Assembly: GCA_013368325.1 (NCBI GenBank)
Contig: JAACJK010000063.1
Location: 434,001 to 498,000 of the forward strand
Reading direction: 5' to 3'
From: Ephemerocybe angulata
Taxonomy: Eukaryota > Basidiomycota > Agaricomycetes > Agaricales > Psathyrellaceae
DNA length: 64,000 nucleotides
The notes beneath the pieces were generated by a model. It did not search any database. It was not told where the DNA came from and worked only from the letters and a program-made list of their open reading frames with translations. This document shows positions 9,499 through 20,406 of this stretch, piece by piece. A program made the position numbers and the translations under genes. Position 1 is the stretch's first letter, and the number at the start of each line of letters is the position of its first letter.

Positions 9499-12400
9499 AT
9501 GCGCCGTTACAGTCTCCGTAACCGCCCCGTGCCTAACCAGGCTAGTGGGAATGCAATTCCTCGTTCAGGTGAGTCTCTTAATTCTCTCGGTACTGTAGCT
9601 GTAGAAACGGCACCGGGGGATAATCAATCCCTACCGTCGAACACCGTAACTGGTTCCTTCGACGAACCCCCAGCTGTGGGACACGCAGCTGGGGAGGCCA
9701 TGCCCTCGCCCGATAGGATGGCTGAGGAAGACCGCGCGATATCGATTGATGTCGATAGCGGTAATCACGGGGAAACTTCGGAGCCCCGTGAAACAGGAGA
9801 CCTCGATGGCTCCACAACCCCACCCTCACCTCGTGGTGGACGCACCGTGATGTCAGAGGACATGGGGAATTACCTTAGTGACAGTAGTTTCAATAAATTA
9901 AATCGAGTTCAGAAGTTTAAAGTGCACAAGCGTGAGGAGGCGCGGAGGCGCCCACGCAGTGACTCGGAAAGTTCGCGAGGCGAAGGCCCATCCAACTTGA
10001 ACAAGGGCAAAGGCCCTGATCCCCGCAACTGGGGTATGATAGACATGTCCGAGTCTGATATCGAATTGCAGAAAGCTGCTCTAGAAAGCTTGGCCAAGCA
10101 GAACAATAATCATGTTAGTTTCGATGATGACAACGTCACATCAGACAGTGAGACAAGCGCCGATGACGTCAAAGAAATGCACAACCGGGTCGAGGACGAC
10201 CGCCGTCGACGTCATAATAAGGACAGGGGTAAGAAATGGAAGAAGAATAAGGCCCATCGTCGTGACAAGAAATCTAACCGAGCCCCTTCTGAGGAAATCA
10301 AAGATATGATTGATACGGCCTTAGGCGCCGACAAGAAAGACAAGAAGTCTAAGCGCGATGTCACCAATAAGGAATCGAGGCGCGAGTATGCAGGACTGCG
10401 TCCCTCTGATCAAATTGAAAAAGAGAATTATATTAACAATGCGTTTGATAAGATTAAGAAATTAAGTAAAGCAAAGGACAAGAAGTCGAGCAAGAAAAGA
10501 GCTCGCAACCATAAACGAAAGTACCGAAAGGGTCGTAGATACTATGACTCTGACCCCGATAGCTCGAGTTCGGATAGTTCCGACTCGTCGGGTTCGAGTG
10601 ACGAGTCGACCCCAGACTCTAGCTCAGACTCTGATAGCAGCGGAGATGATAACTCCAGCTCGAGTGATGAGTCGAGCTCATCGGACGACGAGCGCAAACA
10701 CAAGAAGCGTAACAAGAACAAGAGGGACTCGGGTAAGCTCAAGCCTACCCCTCCTGACGAGTATGATGGCAGTGCTCACCTGCCGAAGCTCCATCGCTTC
10801 ATGAGCGAGAGCGCCATGTGGATCAATGATGCAGAAATTCCACCCAACCGCCAGGTGTACCGCCTTTCACGCTATCTCAAGAAGCGCGCGTATGACTTCT
10901 ATGCGCGCGAAGTAGCGCCTGATGTGGAGAACTGGAAACTCGATGAGTTCTTCTATGCCCTCTATGACCATTGTTTCCCAGTTGATTATAAAGAGCGCAT
11001 GCGCGCGCGTCTCGAGCGCTTTGAGCAGCGTGACTTGACCGTGCGCGAATATATGTCCCAAATGAATGAAATGTTTTTGGCGACTGGCACCACGGATGAG
11101 CGCGAACAGCGCCGGCACGTATTCCGCGGACTTCGTGACGAAATTCGGGTCCGCCTTCGTGAGCAAGGTATTTCAGCCGAGACATCTAACTTGAGGACTA
11201 TCATCAGGCGCGCCGAGCGAATTGAATTGGCACATCAGCTCGCGCGCGCAGATAGGGAAAGGCGCAGCCAGCGCCGTGACAATTCCAGGCGTGATCGTGA
11301 CCGGCGCGACAGGGATCACGATCGCCCCTCTGGAGGCTCGCCCAGGAGTTCCGGAGGGCGCGAGCGCAACGGCGGAAGCAGCAATAATTACCGCCGAGAC
11401 CGAGATCACCGTGGGCGCTACCACGGGCGTCAAACCAATGGCCGCTCCAGCAATGGACAGGGCCAGAGGTCCCCGAGGCATCAGGGGCGCGATCAGCGTA
11501 ACCAGCGTCAGCCCAGGGACAGGAATAATCGCCGAGGATCGTCCAAGGAGCGTGAAGAACGCCGCGCTTCGGGCGCATGCTTTGTTTGTGGTGAAACAAA
11601 CCACTTTGCGCGAAACTGCCCTCAGGCGAACACGGTTGGACGCAATGGAGTCCAGAACAATAACATAGGAATAGACACTGCCAGGGTTGATGAACTCCGA
11701 GCCCTGGCTGAGTCAACTGAGGATATCCATGGCGTGGAATTGGGCGCCATGGGATGGGCGCCTAACTGTGACGCCGACAAGTGTGCTAAGCCACGGGTGC
11801 GCAAGACGACCAAGCGCCCTCGTAAGAATGAGCAGAACACATCTCCGATCTTGGGAGACCCGACGATCGATCGAATCCATCATTTATTGCAACATGGGCT
11901 TCCGTATATCACGGATGACCTTGAAACCGCGTTTGATAAAGACCGATTCTTCGTATATCGCACGTGCGATGGATTCTGCATTATGGATGATCAGGACTGT
12001 GAAGAAGTCCTTCTCACCTTCGAGAATGCGTACAATCCCATGTTTGACTTCGTCAATTGGTACAATAAGCAATTAATGAACCGGTATGGGATGTACCCAC
12101 CACCGGATGGGTGCGTGGTCCAAGGCCGCCGCGTTCGCGACTACCGTCACATGATGGGTAGCCCAGCCGCGGATCGCGTTGAGGAGATCTTACACAAATT
12201 GGTGCCACCTCGACGTAAGGCACGCGCGGTCCCCGCGGGGCCTGGGCGTCGTTTCCAAGCTAAGTACAACAAGGACACTCATTCATTCGAGATCTCGGAT
12301 AATGAGCTCGAGTTTGTGACTACAGTGGCCGCATCGGGCCTTCTTCCGAAGTGCAACATTGTAGATCTATACAAGAAGCATCTGAAGCGAGCTTATGCTC

Positions 12401-15400
12401 GAATGGACCGTGTTATCAAGGATATGGAGGGCGAGGAGTCCGATTTATGGCTCCTCGATCACCAGCCCTCTCGCGATGAAGTTGATGCGCGCGATGCGTT
12501 GATGGAGTTAGTCATCGATGGGAACGTCCGAGGACAGTTCGACATCGAGATTAAGGATGGACTCCTGCGAGTGAGGGCTAGCGATGGCCACAAGGCTCCC
12601 AAGCATGATAAAGGTGAGCATTTTCCTCTATTACCTATTGAGGAATCTCAAGCTGACTTACAGTTGAACTCAAATCAGATCATCGAACCGGACACTTACC
12701 GCGCGCTGGAAAGAAACGCGGCCCGACCAAGAGACGCTTCGCGTAGTGTGCCTGATCCTGTAATCGTAGTAGTGCATGTGAATGGAAACCCCGTTCGGGC
12801 CCTGATTGACTCGGGGTCCCTAGGGGACTTTATGTCAACTCGTCTTGCCGTGCAACTCAAGGTCCCTTTGCAGGAGCTCGCAAAACCTTTGAAGGTTCAA
12901 CTTGCGAGTCCTGGTTCAGTTACTCCGGCTAAGTATAGCACCACTGTGAAGTTCAGTTACCAGGAGATTAATGAGTCGAGGCATTTCGATATCATCAATC
13001 TGCAGAACTATGATATCATTCTCGGGACGCCGTTCTTGTATCAACACCAAGTCACCATCGGTCTCAATCCCACCCGTGTTGTGATTGGGTCAGCGCAAGC
13101 GCGCCCTATCAAGGGCAAAAATGTGAAGGTTCTCCTGTCTCAAGTGATGGAAGCCTTCGAGGATGAACTAGACCGAGTCAGGAAGTCTCTACTTGAGTAT
13201 GCGAAGCCCATTTGTCAGAGTGCGATGGACTCTGGGCTTCCCCCGCTGCGTAAAATAAATCATCGTATTCCTCTCATTGACCCGAATAAGCGGTACAGCT
13301 GGAGGGCGTCTCGGTGTCCAGAGCCCCTCAGGAAGCAGTGGGTGGAAAAGCGAAACTCTTATGTGAAATCTGGGAGATGGGTACCCTCGACGGCGTACAA
13401 CGCCGTTCCTATGCTGTGCATCACCAAACCGGGTAAGAGCGGCGAACCGCCGCGCCTGCGCACAGTCGTGGACTTGCGAGAGCGCAATGCTAATACAAGA
13501 AAACTTACCTGTCCCCTCCCTGACATGGAGGGTATACTCCGCCGCGTCGCGCGTGCGAAGTATCGCACGATTATGGACGGAAAAGATGCGTACGAACAAA
13601 TTCGCATTGAGCCCTCAGATGTCAAGTATTCGGCGATGAACACGCCGGATGGGCCCATGCTGAGTAATGTACTCCAGCAGGGCGACTGCAACGCGGTTGC
13701 GACTTTTCAGACCATTATGACTTCGATATTCTCCCCGTGGATCGGGAAGTGGATCGATGTCTATTTGGATGATATTGTCATTTATTCCGAGACTCTTGAG
13801 GATCACATCAAGCACTTTAAACTTGTCATCGACACGCTGAGAAAGGAGCAGTTTTTTCTAAATGAGTCTAAGATACATATTCTATGTAAAGAGATGAAGA
13901 TCCTTGGACGAGTGGTCGACGACAAGGGGATTCGGATGGACCCCGATAAGGTCGACGCTTTGGTCCGGTGGAAGACTCCCACCAACCGCGAGCTCTTGCG
14001 CGGTTTTCTAGGCGCTGCCAGCTATTTGGCTGATGATATTGCGCAGGTGAGAATTCCTATGGAAGTCTTGTTCAGTCTCACGGGAAATAATGTCCCATTT
14101 CGATGGGATTATACGCACCAGCGCGCCTTTGATGAGATTAAGCGCCTGGCATCTAAGTGTCGTGATCATCACAGAGTCCCACTCAGATACGCACCGGGCG
14201 CGCCACCAATTAATATCGTGACGGATGCGTGCGCTACGGGAGTGGCAGGCGTGGTATCACAGGGTGAAGACTGGAGGCAAGCGAAAATTGCTGCCTTTTA
14301 TTCCGCCAAGCTCAACAAGGCGCAACAGAATTATCCGGTGCATGAATTGGAACTTTTGGCGGGTCTCGAGACGATGATGCGTCATCGAGACTTATTGCAA
14401 GGTGTTCATTTTCGTTGGTACACAGATCATAAGGGTCTGGTGCATTTGCTTAATCAGAAAGACCTCTCGGGCCGACAGGCTCGCTGGCTGGAGAAATTCG
14501 GCATGTTCGACTTTGAGATAATCTACGTGCCGGGAGTTGATAATGTACTGTCTGATGCACTGTCTCGAATTTATGCGTTTGACGCGCCGGGGACAGTGCG
14601 TGCGGCGAGCGAGTACACGGAGCATGACATAACTAATGAATCTCATGTCACGGTCAACTCCATTTCGATGCCGGTGCTTGTTGGAATGGAGGGCGAGATG
14701 GCACTCTTTCCAAAGCATATTGAATCAGATCGCCCGAGTGGTGAAGTCTCACTTAACGTGGTGACTCGAGCGCGTGCGCAGCGCGATGGTGTACCGGACC
14801 AGACCACGCTGGACACCCCTCGGTCAGCTGAGGCTGAGATGGAGGGCGTGTCTGGTGTTAAGGAGCCCCGCCGCTCAGCGAGAATTCGCACCGCTGATGC
14901 CGCTAAGTCGGTATCCCCTACACCAGAGCCCCCAAAATTGAACAAACCCAAGCGCGGCAAGGCACTTCCCAGTGCGAATGCTAACAGGGAAAAGGCATCG
15001 GGTGCGCGTGCTGGGCAAAGTCAGACCAAACAAGCGACTGAGACTAAGCGACGAGGCCGTCCGCCTAAAGAGGCAATTGCCCCTCCCGAAACTGGCCGTC
15101 CTGAGACTGGAGCGGAGTTTGCGAAGAGGATGGCTAGACACTTCGTCCTCCGGGGTCCTGTAGACCCTGAGGAGCGAAGGGAGGGCGGGGGTCAAGAGAA
15201 TCAGGAAACGGAGACTCCACATTCACGCGCACAAGCGCCAGCGCCTATTCTGGACTTAGATGAAGAGACACAAGTGGAAAACCCACCGGGACTAACGGAA
15301 ATTGTTAGTTCGTCGTTGGACGGCACCAACTTGACTTCAATGGTCCGAAATAACTATTCAAATGATTCGTTTTTCAAGGAAATTGTTGATAAACCGAAAC

Positions 15401-17889
15401 AATACCGCAATTTTGAAGTCATAGATGGACTTGTATTTCTGAAGACGCGCGAGTCGCGCGCACTCTGTATCCCGAATATTAAGTTTCGGGACAGGTCAAT
15501 TCGCGAAATTGTGATCAGTGAAGCACACTCGGTGCTTGCACACTTAGGACATAATAAGACTCTGACTTACCTGAGACAGCATGTGTGGTGGAAATCGATG
15601 GTCAGCGATGTCGAGGAGTTCTGCCGCACTTGTGTTACATGCATGCGAGCCAAACCGAGTAATCAGAGGCCGTACGGCCTACTGAATCCACTTGGCGTCC
15701 CCACTCAGCCATGGGACTCGATTGGAATAGACTTTGTAGGGCCGTTGCCTCTTTCGGAAACACGAGATGGGAAATATGACATGATTACGGTCATCATCGA
15801 CCGTCTGACAGGTATGGTGCACTTAGTACCTAGTCGGCAAGATTATACGTCGAAGAATGTAGCTGAACTCGTATTCTCAGAGGTCTACAAACTACATGGC
15901 CTTCCAAGGTCAATTGTCAGTGACCGAGACAAGTTATTTACAGCCACTTTTTGGGACCATCTGCACACGCTGATAGGCACGAAGCTTCGCATGTCAAGTG
16001 CCTATCACCCCGAGACAGATGGGGTGACAGAACGTGCCAATCGCACGATTACGCAAATGATAAGGCAGTGCATAGATCCCAAACAGAAGGACTGGGCGCT
16101 TAAACTTCCTGCAGTCGAGTTTGCAATTAATTCCGCTCGTTCTGATTCTACGGGGTATTCTCCCTTCTTCCTAAATTACGGAAGAATGCCCAGGTCATTT
16201 ATTTGGACCTCTCCAGGCAAGGACGAATTTCCTGGGGTACGCGCATACGTCACTAAGCTCAGGAACGCCATCATGGCTGCACACGACGCCATCATTGATG
16301 CACGCGTGAAGCAAACTCGAAACGCCAACAGGCGTAGGCAAATGAGTCCTTTCGCCATTGGGGACATGGTGTATATTTCTAGTCAGAATGTCCGATTCGA
16401 GAAGGGTCTTGCCCGCAAATTCTTGCCCAAGTACATAGGGCCATATAGGATCATTGAAGACTTCGGGAATAACTCCTATCGCATCGACTTACCCCAGCGT
16501 ATGATATCGCGTGGAATTCATAATGTTTTCCATGCGTCATTGCTACGCATGCACTATCGCAATGATGATCAGCTATTTCCGGGAAGAGTAGATAACCAGA
16601 TATGGGAATACCCTGAGGAGTCCCCGGGAGATGAGTTCCCCGTTGAGCGAATCCTGTCGCACCAAGGTGCAAAAACAGACGCCCGGTTTGAGCTGTTGTG
16701 GAAGGATGGTGAAAAATCGTGGATGCCCTACCATAAAATTGCTCACTTGGGTGTTCTAACCGAATATCTTGAGGCTATGGGTGCGTCGGATATCACTCGC
16801 TTGAGTGATGGGAACGGAAAAATGCAAAACATAGACGAACAAGTGGAACTTGGCGAAATTTCCGCCTGTTTCTCGAAAATTCCGGGAGACGAGATTATAT
16901 TGGACCTAGGGATGATCTCGCTACGTGAAAACAACTCCAGTCGACCCATGGACAACCCGTACTCCTGGTATCAGCCCTATTCTGCTCCCGTTCCTCCCTA
17001 CCAACACACCGCTGTTTACGGCGCTCAGCAGCAGCCTGAATACTCGCCTATTCATTCCCCATTCCTTGACAACCTCCTCTACCTCGGCAACAATCGCCTC
17101 GTCCTCATTCACGTTGGTCCCGATGGCAAACCCGAGCGTACCACTTACACTGGTCAGCAAATCGCTCCGTACTTCGACACCGCGGATCAGTTGTACCATC
17201 GCATGACCAACAAGCTCCCTCTTAACACCGTTGAGGCGTTCGGTGGTCACAACGCTTTCGCCATCGCGTTCAACTCCAAGACCACTCGCTTCTGCATGCC
17301 GACTCAGGCACCCGATGGTAACTGGAGGATGCCCGAGCGTACCGTCACGCGCGCCGAAATCGACATCGACTTCCTTTACGGGAAGCCGCAGCGCCGAAAC
17401 GACCGCATTTTCGACTTACTCGGGTTTACTCACGAAGGTCAAGTCAACGAGCGGGGTATACAGGGCTATATGAGCGAGCAACGCAAGATGGCTCGCACCA
17501 ACGCTTCGCTCCTTCAGAGCATGTCGCGTATGGTCGACTCGGTCGTTCGCACCCGCGGCAAACCTCGGCCCAAGAAGAAGAAGCACCACCGTGGATCTGG
17601 ATTCGGTGGTGGACCCTCTGGGAATAATCCCTACGCCGCCGCTGCCGCTGCTCAGCATCGAGTTCGCTACGGCAACCGAACTCGCGTCTTCAACAACCCC
17701 GGCGAGAATTCTAACTTCGCCAATCCCTTTGCGCCCAAGGTCGACAATCCTGCTGTCAACGACGCCACCGCTAACCTCGCGAATCTCAACCTCGGTGACA
17801 ATCCTGTTCCCGAGAACTCTGTGCAACCCCCTCAAACTGAGAACGTCAACCCGGAGGCGGAGAAGGGAAAGTCTATGGAGACTGATTAG
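9499..17889 (+). CDS. Gag-Pol polyprotein of the gypsy element with extra C-terminal domain (2796 aa)
   Basis: A single frame holds all functions. Residues 1-430 are charged and Ser/Lys/Asp-rich. A retrotransposon Gag region follows, then a CCHC knuckle (C694, C697, H702, C707). The protease motif ALIDSG has its catalytic Asp at 1104. Reverse transcriptase has YLDD at 1422-1425. The RNase H motif TDAC starts around Asp1576. After a Lys/Pro-rich linker with an AT-hook-like KRRGRPPK comes the integrase with an HHCC finger and the catalytic triad D2078, D2142, E2178 (35 residues between the last two). A chromodomain-like stretch (about 2380-2430) follows. Residues from about 2484 form an extra 313-residue region that I do not recognise, ending in basic and Asn/Pro-rich sequence. 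How Gag and Pol are made in the right ratio from one frame is not evident. Confidence 0.93.
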   Translation: MRRYSLRNRPVPNQASGNAIPRSGESLNSLGTVAVETAPGDNQSLPSNTVTGSFDEPPAVGHAAGEAMPSPDRMAEEDRAISIDVDSGNHGETSEPRETGDLDGSTTPPSPRGGRTVMSEDMGNYLSDSSFNKLNRVQKFKVHKREEARRRPRSDSESSRGEGPSNLNKGKGPDPRNWGMIDMSESDIELQKAALESLAKQNNNHVSFDDDNVTSDSETSADDVKEMHNRVEDDRRRRHNKDRGKKWKKNKAHRRDKKSNRAPSEEIKDMIDTALGADKKDKKSKRDVTNKESRREYAGLRPSDQIEKENYINNAFDKIKKLSKAKDKKSSKKRARNHKRKYRKGRRYYDSDPDSSSSDSSDSSGSSDESTPDSSSDSDSSGDDNSSSSDESSSSDDERKHKKRNKNKRDSGKLKPTPPDEYDGSAHLPKLHRFMSESAMWINDAEIPPNRQVYRLSRYLKKRAYDFYAREVAPDVENWKLDEFFYALYDHCFPVDYKERMRARLERFEQRDLTVREYMSQMNEMFLATGTTDEREQRRHVFRGLRDEIRVRLREQGISAETSNLRTIIRRAERIELAHQLARADRERRSQRRDNSRRDRDRRDRDHDRPSGGSPRSSGGRERNGGSSNNYRRDRDHRGRYHGRQTNGRSSNGQGQRSPRHQGRDQRNQRQPRDRNNRRGSSKEREERRASGACFVCGETNHFARNCPQANTVGRNGVQNNNIGIDTARVDELRALAESTEDIHGVELGAMGWAPNCDADKCAKPRVRKTTKRPRKNEQNTSPILGDPTIDRIHHLLQHGLPYITDDLETAFDKDRFFVYRTCDGFCIMDDQDCEEVLLTFENAYNPMFDFVNWYNKQLMNRYGMYPPPDGCVVQGRRVRDYRHMMGSPAADRVEEILHKLVPPRRKARAVPAGPGRRFQAKYNKDTHSFEISDNELEFVTTVAASGLLPKCNIVDLYKKHLKRAYARMDRVIKDMEGEESDLWLLDHQPSRDEVDARDALMELVIDGNVRGQFDIEIKDGLLRVRASDGHKAPKHDKGEHFPLLPIEESQADLQLNSNQIIEPDTYRALERNAARPRDASRSVPDPVIVVVHVNGNPVRALIDSGSLGDFMSTRLAVQLKVPLQELAKPLKVQLASPGSVTPAKYSTTVKFSYQEINESRHFDIINLQNYDIILGTPFLYQHQVTIGLNPTRVVIGSAQARPIKGKNVKVLLSQVMEAFEDELDRVRKSLLEYAKPICQSAMDSGLPPLRKINHRIPLIDPNKRYSWRASRCPEPLRKQWVEKRNSYVKSGRWVPSTAYNAVPMLCITKPGKSGEPPRLRTVVDLRERNANTRKLTCPLPDMEGILRRVARAKYRTIMDGKDAYEQIRIEPSDVKYSAMNTPDGPMLSNVLQQGDCNAVATFQTIMTSIFSPWIGKWIDVYLDDIVIYSETLEDHIKHFKLVIDTLRKEQFFLNESKIHILCKEMKILGRVVDDKGIRMDPDKVDALVRWKTPTNRELLRGFLGAASYLADDIAQVRIPMEVLFSLTGNNVPFRWDYTHQRAFDEIKRLASKCRDHHRVPLRYAPGAPPINIVTDACATGVAGVVSQGEDWRQAKIAAFYSAKLNKAQQNYPVHELELLAGLETMMRHRDLLQGVHFRWYTDHKGLVHLLNQKDLSGRQARWLEKFGMFDFEIIYVPGVDNVLSDALSRIYAFDAPGTVRAASEYTEHDITNESHVTVNSISMPVLVGMEGEMALFPKHIESDRPSGEVSLNVVTRARAQRDGVPDQTTLDTPRSAEAEMEGVSGVKEPRRSARIRTADAAKSVSPTPEPPKLNKPKRGKALPSANANREKASGARAGQSQTKQATETKRRGRPPKEAIAPPETGRPETGAEFAKRMARHFVLRGPVDPEERREGGGQENQETETPHSRAQAPAPILDLDEETQVENPPGLTEIVSSSLDGTNLTSMVRNNYSNDSFFKEIVDKPKQYRNFEVIDGLVFLKTRESRALCIPNIKFRDRSIREIVISEAHSVLAHLGHNKTLTYLRQHVWWKSMVSDVEEFCRTCVTCMRAKPSNQRPYGLLNPLGVPTQPWDSIGIDFVGPLPLSETRDGKYDMITVIIDRLTGMVHLVPSRQDYTSKNVAELVFSEVYKLHGLPRSIVSDRDKLFTATFWDHLHTLIGTKLRMSSAYHPETDGVTERANRTITQMIRQCIDPKQKDWALKLPAVEFAINSARSDSTGYSPFFLNYGRMPRSFIWTSPGKDEFPGVRAYVTKLRNAIMAAHDAIIDARVKQTRNANRRRQMSPFAIGDMVYISSQNVRFEKGLARKFLPKYIGPYRIIEDFGNNSYRIDLPQRMISRGIHNVFHASLLRMHYRNDDQLFPGRVDNQIWEYPEESPGDEFPVERILSHQGAKTDARFELLWKDGEKSWMPYHKIAHLGVLTEYLEAMGASDITRLSDGNGKMQNIDEQVELGEISACFSKIPGDEIILDLGMISLRENNSSRPMDNPYSWYQPYSAPVPPYQHTAVYGAQQQPEYSPIHSPFLDNLLYLGNNRLVLIHVGPDGKPERTTYTGQQIAPYFDTADQLYHRMTNKLPLNTVEAFGGHNAFAIAFNSKTTRFCMPTQAPDGNWRMPERTVTRAEIDIDFLYGKPQRRNDRIFDLLGFTHEGQVNERGIQGYMSEQRKMARTNASLLQSMSRMVDSVVRTRGKPRPKKKKHHRGSGFGGGPSGNNPYAAAAAAQHRVRYGNRTRVFNNPGENSNFANPFAPKVDNPAVNDATANLANLNLGDNPVPENSVQPPQTENVNPEAEKGKSMETD

Positions 17890-17912
17890 TTTCGACGTCC
17901 TACCCGGTCGTC

Positions 17913-17920
17913 GAGGAGGG
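17913..17920 (+). promoter_or_regulatory. Polypurine tract of the gypsy element
   Basis: GAGGAGGG lies four bases before the 3' LTR, the expected place for plus-strand DNA priming. Confidence 0.6.
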
Positions 17921-17924
17921 CGTA

Positions 17925-18157
17925 TGTGACGGATTCATATATCTTATCTTATCTCGTACTGATTTCGTTCTAGAGACTTCTACGTTCGAGCGGCTGTGTT
18001 CATCAAGCCACTCGTATCAACTATATAGTATTATATCATAGGTAGTTACAGTAGGTATAAATATGTAGCTCTACGTAGGTAGTCAATCGAGATAGCTTTG
18101 AACCGTTCTCTCCTCTCGTACTCGAACATCCCGTGTGCCGCGTTACTACGCGTCACA
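17925..18157 (+). repeat. 3' LTR of the gypsy element
   Basis: 233 bases identical to the 5' LTR, followed directly by the TGACC target duplication. Confidence 0.95.
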
Positions 18158-18311
18158 TGACCATGCTTCTCTTCCTCAGCTCTAGTCGAGTCTCAGGCGA
18201 ACTTCAATGGTTGGAGATACGACCGAATAAATAGCATCCAAGACCAACATGCTTGAAAGGAATGACTAGCATATGTTCACATTAACAGGAGCCCAGCTCC
18301 ATGCTTGAAGC

Positions 18312-19202
18312 CTAAACGGCCTCGCCGTTCTCCGCCGCCTGAGTCGCTCCAACCCCACCCTGCGAAGTCCCCTCATTTACCTCCCTTGCGGGCGCCCTCC
18401 TTCGCCCGAGGCCCTCATAGCGCACCATCTCAATTGCTCTATCCCCAAATTCCTCGTCGTCGTCTTCGGAGTCTTCTCCTGGGCGGGGAGGATCGAAGAT
18501 GATTGATGAAACAGTATTGCGTACTTCTGGATCCCGATTCCCGGGTCTTCCAAATGTTGAGGAGCAGTCGGTTTGCGAGGATAGGCACCACCACAGTGTT
18601 AAGCCTGAGTTAAATGAGCGGAACATTGTAACTTGTAAGTGTGGACCCCAGCTACACACCCGGCGAGCATACTTTGGAGTCAATTTGGCTGTATCAGCTG
18701 GTGTCGTGAACTGATGAGAATCTATGGCCTTACGATTCCATTGGTATATCATGCCATGCGATCGCCTAACTAAGCCGTGAGTTAATAACATGGACTCAGA
18801 AAGTGTGTAGACTGCTTACTAGTTGAAAGGCACTAGTTAGTGCAGAGACGAGGCGAAGTGCTAACGGCGTTGTGAGTCAGAATTACTGTAAGAGAATTCA
18901 TCGGATTGGGATCCCGGCGGAGTACGTGAACTAACTTGAAGTTGCCCTCGTGCTTTCTGTATCGTACCATAAAAATGAAAAGTACCAAGGCAACTATACC
19001 TGTAAACGTCGCACGGGTGTTATGTATTTGAGTGAAGACGGGAAGGATTGCATTTAACATGGAATGACTTACATAAGGCCTTGCCCAGCGAAATATATCC
19101 TGCATTCGCAAGCTTCTTTACATTCGCAGGTGATGCTACTCCTCCCCAAGTACACGCATATCCGAGTTCTCGATCAAACTCGGAGAGTGGGAGGGCTGCC
19201 AA
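18312..19202 (-). pseudogene. Possible membrane-protein gene remnant
   Basis: On the minus strand, coding-like pieces appear in order. The first is GVASPANVKKLANAGYISLG near 19150-19080. A GTAAGT donor follows. After an ACAG acceptor near 19010 comes a hydrophobic segment, IVALVLFIFMVRY, that could span a membrane. Last is an acidic C-terminal piece (EDSEDDDEEFGDRA) ending at 18312. The pieces do not join into one clean model and I cannot name the family. It may be a decayed or truncated multi-pass protein, or a real gene whose exons I could not resolve. Confidence 0.3.
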
Positions 19203-20406
19203 ATATTCTCAGCCTAAGTCGAAACAGCATGATGGAAGGGACTTACTGCGCGATATTTCCACAAAATAGCCAATTTGTATTACATTCACCCCCAACGTAG
19301 TTCCCTGGCCGGTCTCAGTCAGGATGAGGGTTTCGCAGCAGCATGAAATATGGTACCAGATATGTTGACATCATAGCTGCGAGATACATGGGACGAGCCC
19401 CGAGAAGCGCGTGAAGGCACAACAAAAGTGTCACTATGGGCTCAATCCATTATCAGTCAACAAAGGTAAAACTGATTCACCCACCCTCAGCTGAGTAAGC
19501 GAAGATTCTGGGGAGAGCTAGGGTACTCCATACCATCCCCAATCAGGAACTTCACAACTTCACTCGCCGGTGCTTGTATTGACTGTCTGCGATCGCCAAT
19601 CAACGTAAGCTGCTTCCTCGAGTATCAGCATGCATCCGAGTCGCAGGTCCCCGAGCATGCACGCACTTCCCAACCAAACCAGTCCCCTTGTAAGTGGACA
19701 TGCCGACGGGAGCTAAGTCGGACACACACTGCTTCTCCACCGCTTTTTACACCGCTATTCAGAATGTGAATGTGCCGTTCCCCCAGTCTACGTCGCAAAG
19801 CCGGCTTCAGCTAATTACCGGTCAGCGTGTTCCACGAGGCCTTCAAGTTACGCGTGCAGTATAAGGCGCATCTCGTTCCCGCTCTGCGTGTTCTTAACCC
19901 AATACATATGTCTATCGTCAACGTACTTATCGAGATTGGGCCATAAGTAGACAAAGAAGGGTGGCTGGAAACATGCCAAATCGGACTCGCCGCTGTGGGG
20001 TCGTTGTACTGGTAGCAATGGGCATCTGGTGTACGCATTCGCTCTTTCCACCTGAGTGGCCATTCCAGAATCATTAAATACTCAATGTCACAATACTAAA
20101 AGCCCAATATCTACTCCTCCCATTCATACTTAGGCTGAACGGATGGAGCTGGATGCGCCTCTTCGCGTTCAAGGCGTACCCTGTCAAGGCACGCGTGGGT
20201 AATAGAGAGTACCAAAGTAGTGATTGCAGGGGCTTGCATGGGAAGGTGTTTATCTGAGGCAGAACGTAGGTACTAGTCCACTAGAGCACAACAACGGTCA
20301 ACCTTCGCAGTGCTACACGTAGTATCCTACTTGGGCACAGATGCCCAGTGAAATTAAGGAATCCTTATCTCGCCCCACTTATCGGTCTCGTGCCTCCGTG
20401 AAAGGT
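19203..20406. other. No clearly supported gene
   Basis: A minus-strand frame at 19848-20063 (with PPFFVYLWPNLDKYVDDRHM) looks slightly protein-like but lacks context, start evidence or a known domain. Nothing else was seen. Confidence 0.3.

Larger units (their letters stand above)
9029..18157 (+). mobile_element. Complete Ty3/gypsy LTR retrotransposon
   Basis: The element is bounded by two identical 233-base LTRs starting TGTGAC and ending GTCACA. It is flanked by the five-base target duplication TGACC (9024-9028 and 18158-18162). One uninterrupted frame of 2,796 codons fills the inside. Domain order is Gag zinc knuckle, protease, reverse transcriptase, RNase H, integrase, then a chromodomain-like segment, which defines the Ty3/gypsy (Metaviridae-like) class and the chromovirus style. 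Identical LTRs plus an intact frame point to recent insertion and probable autonomy. No classical tRNA 3'-end primer site (TGG..) was found just after 9261, so the priming mechanism is open. Confidence 0.95.

Noticed and set aside
16948..17889. Envelope gene at the end of the gypsy element
   Set aside because: The C-terminal extension has no signal peptide, fusion-like hydrophobic stretch or membrane anchor and is soluble-looking with a basic tail.
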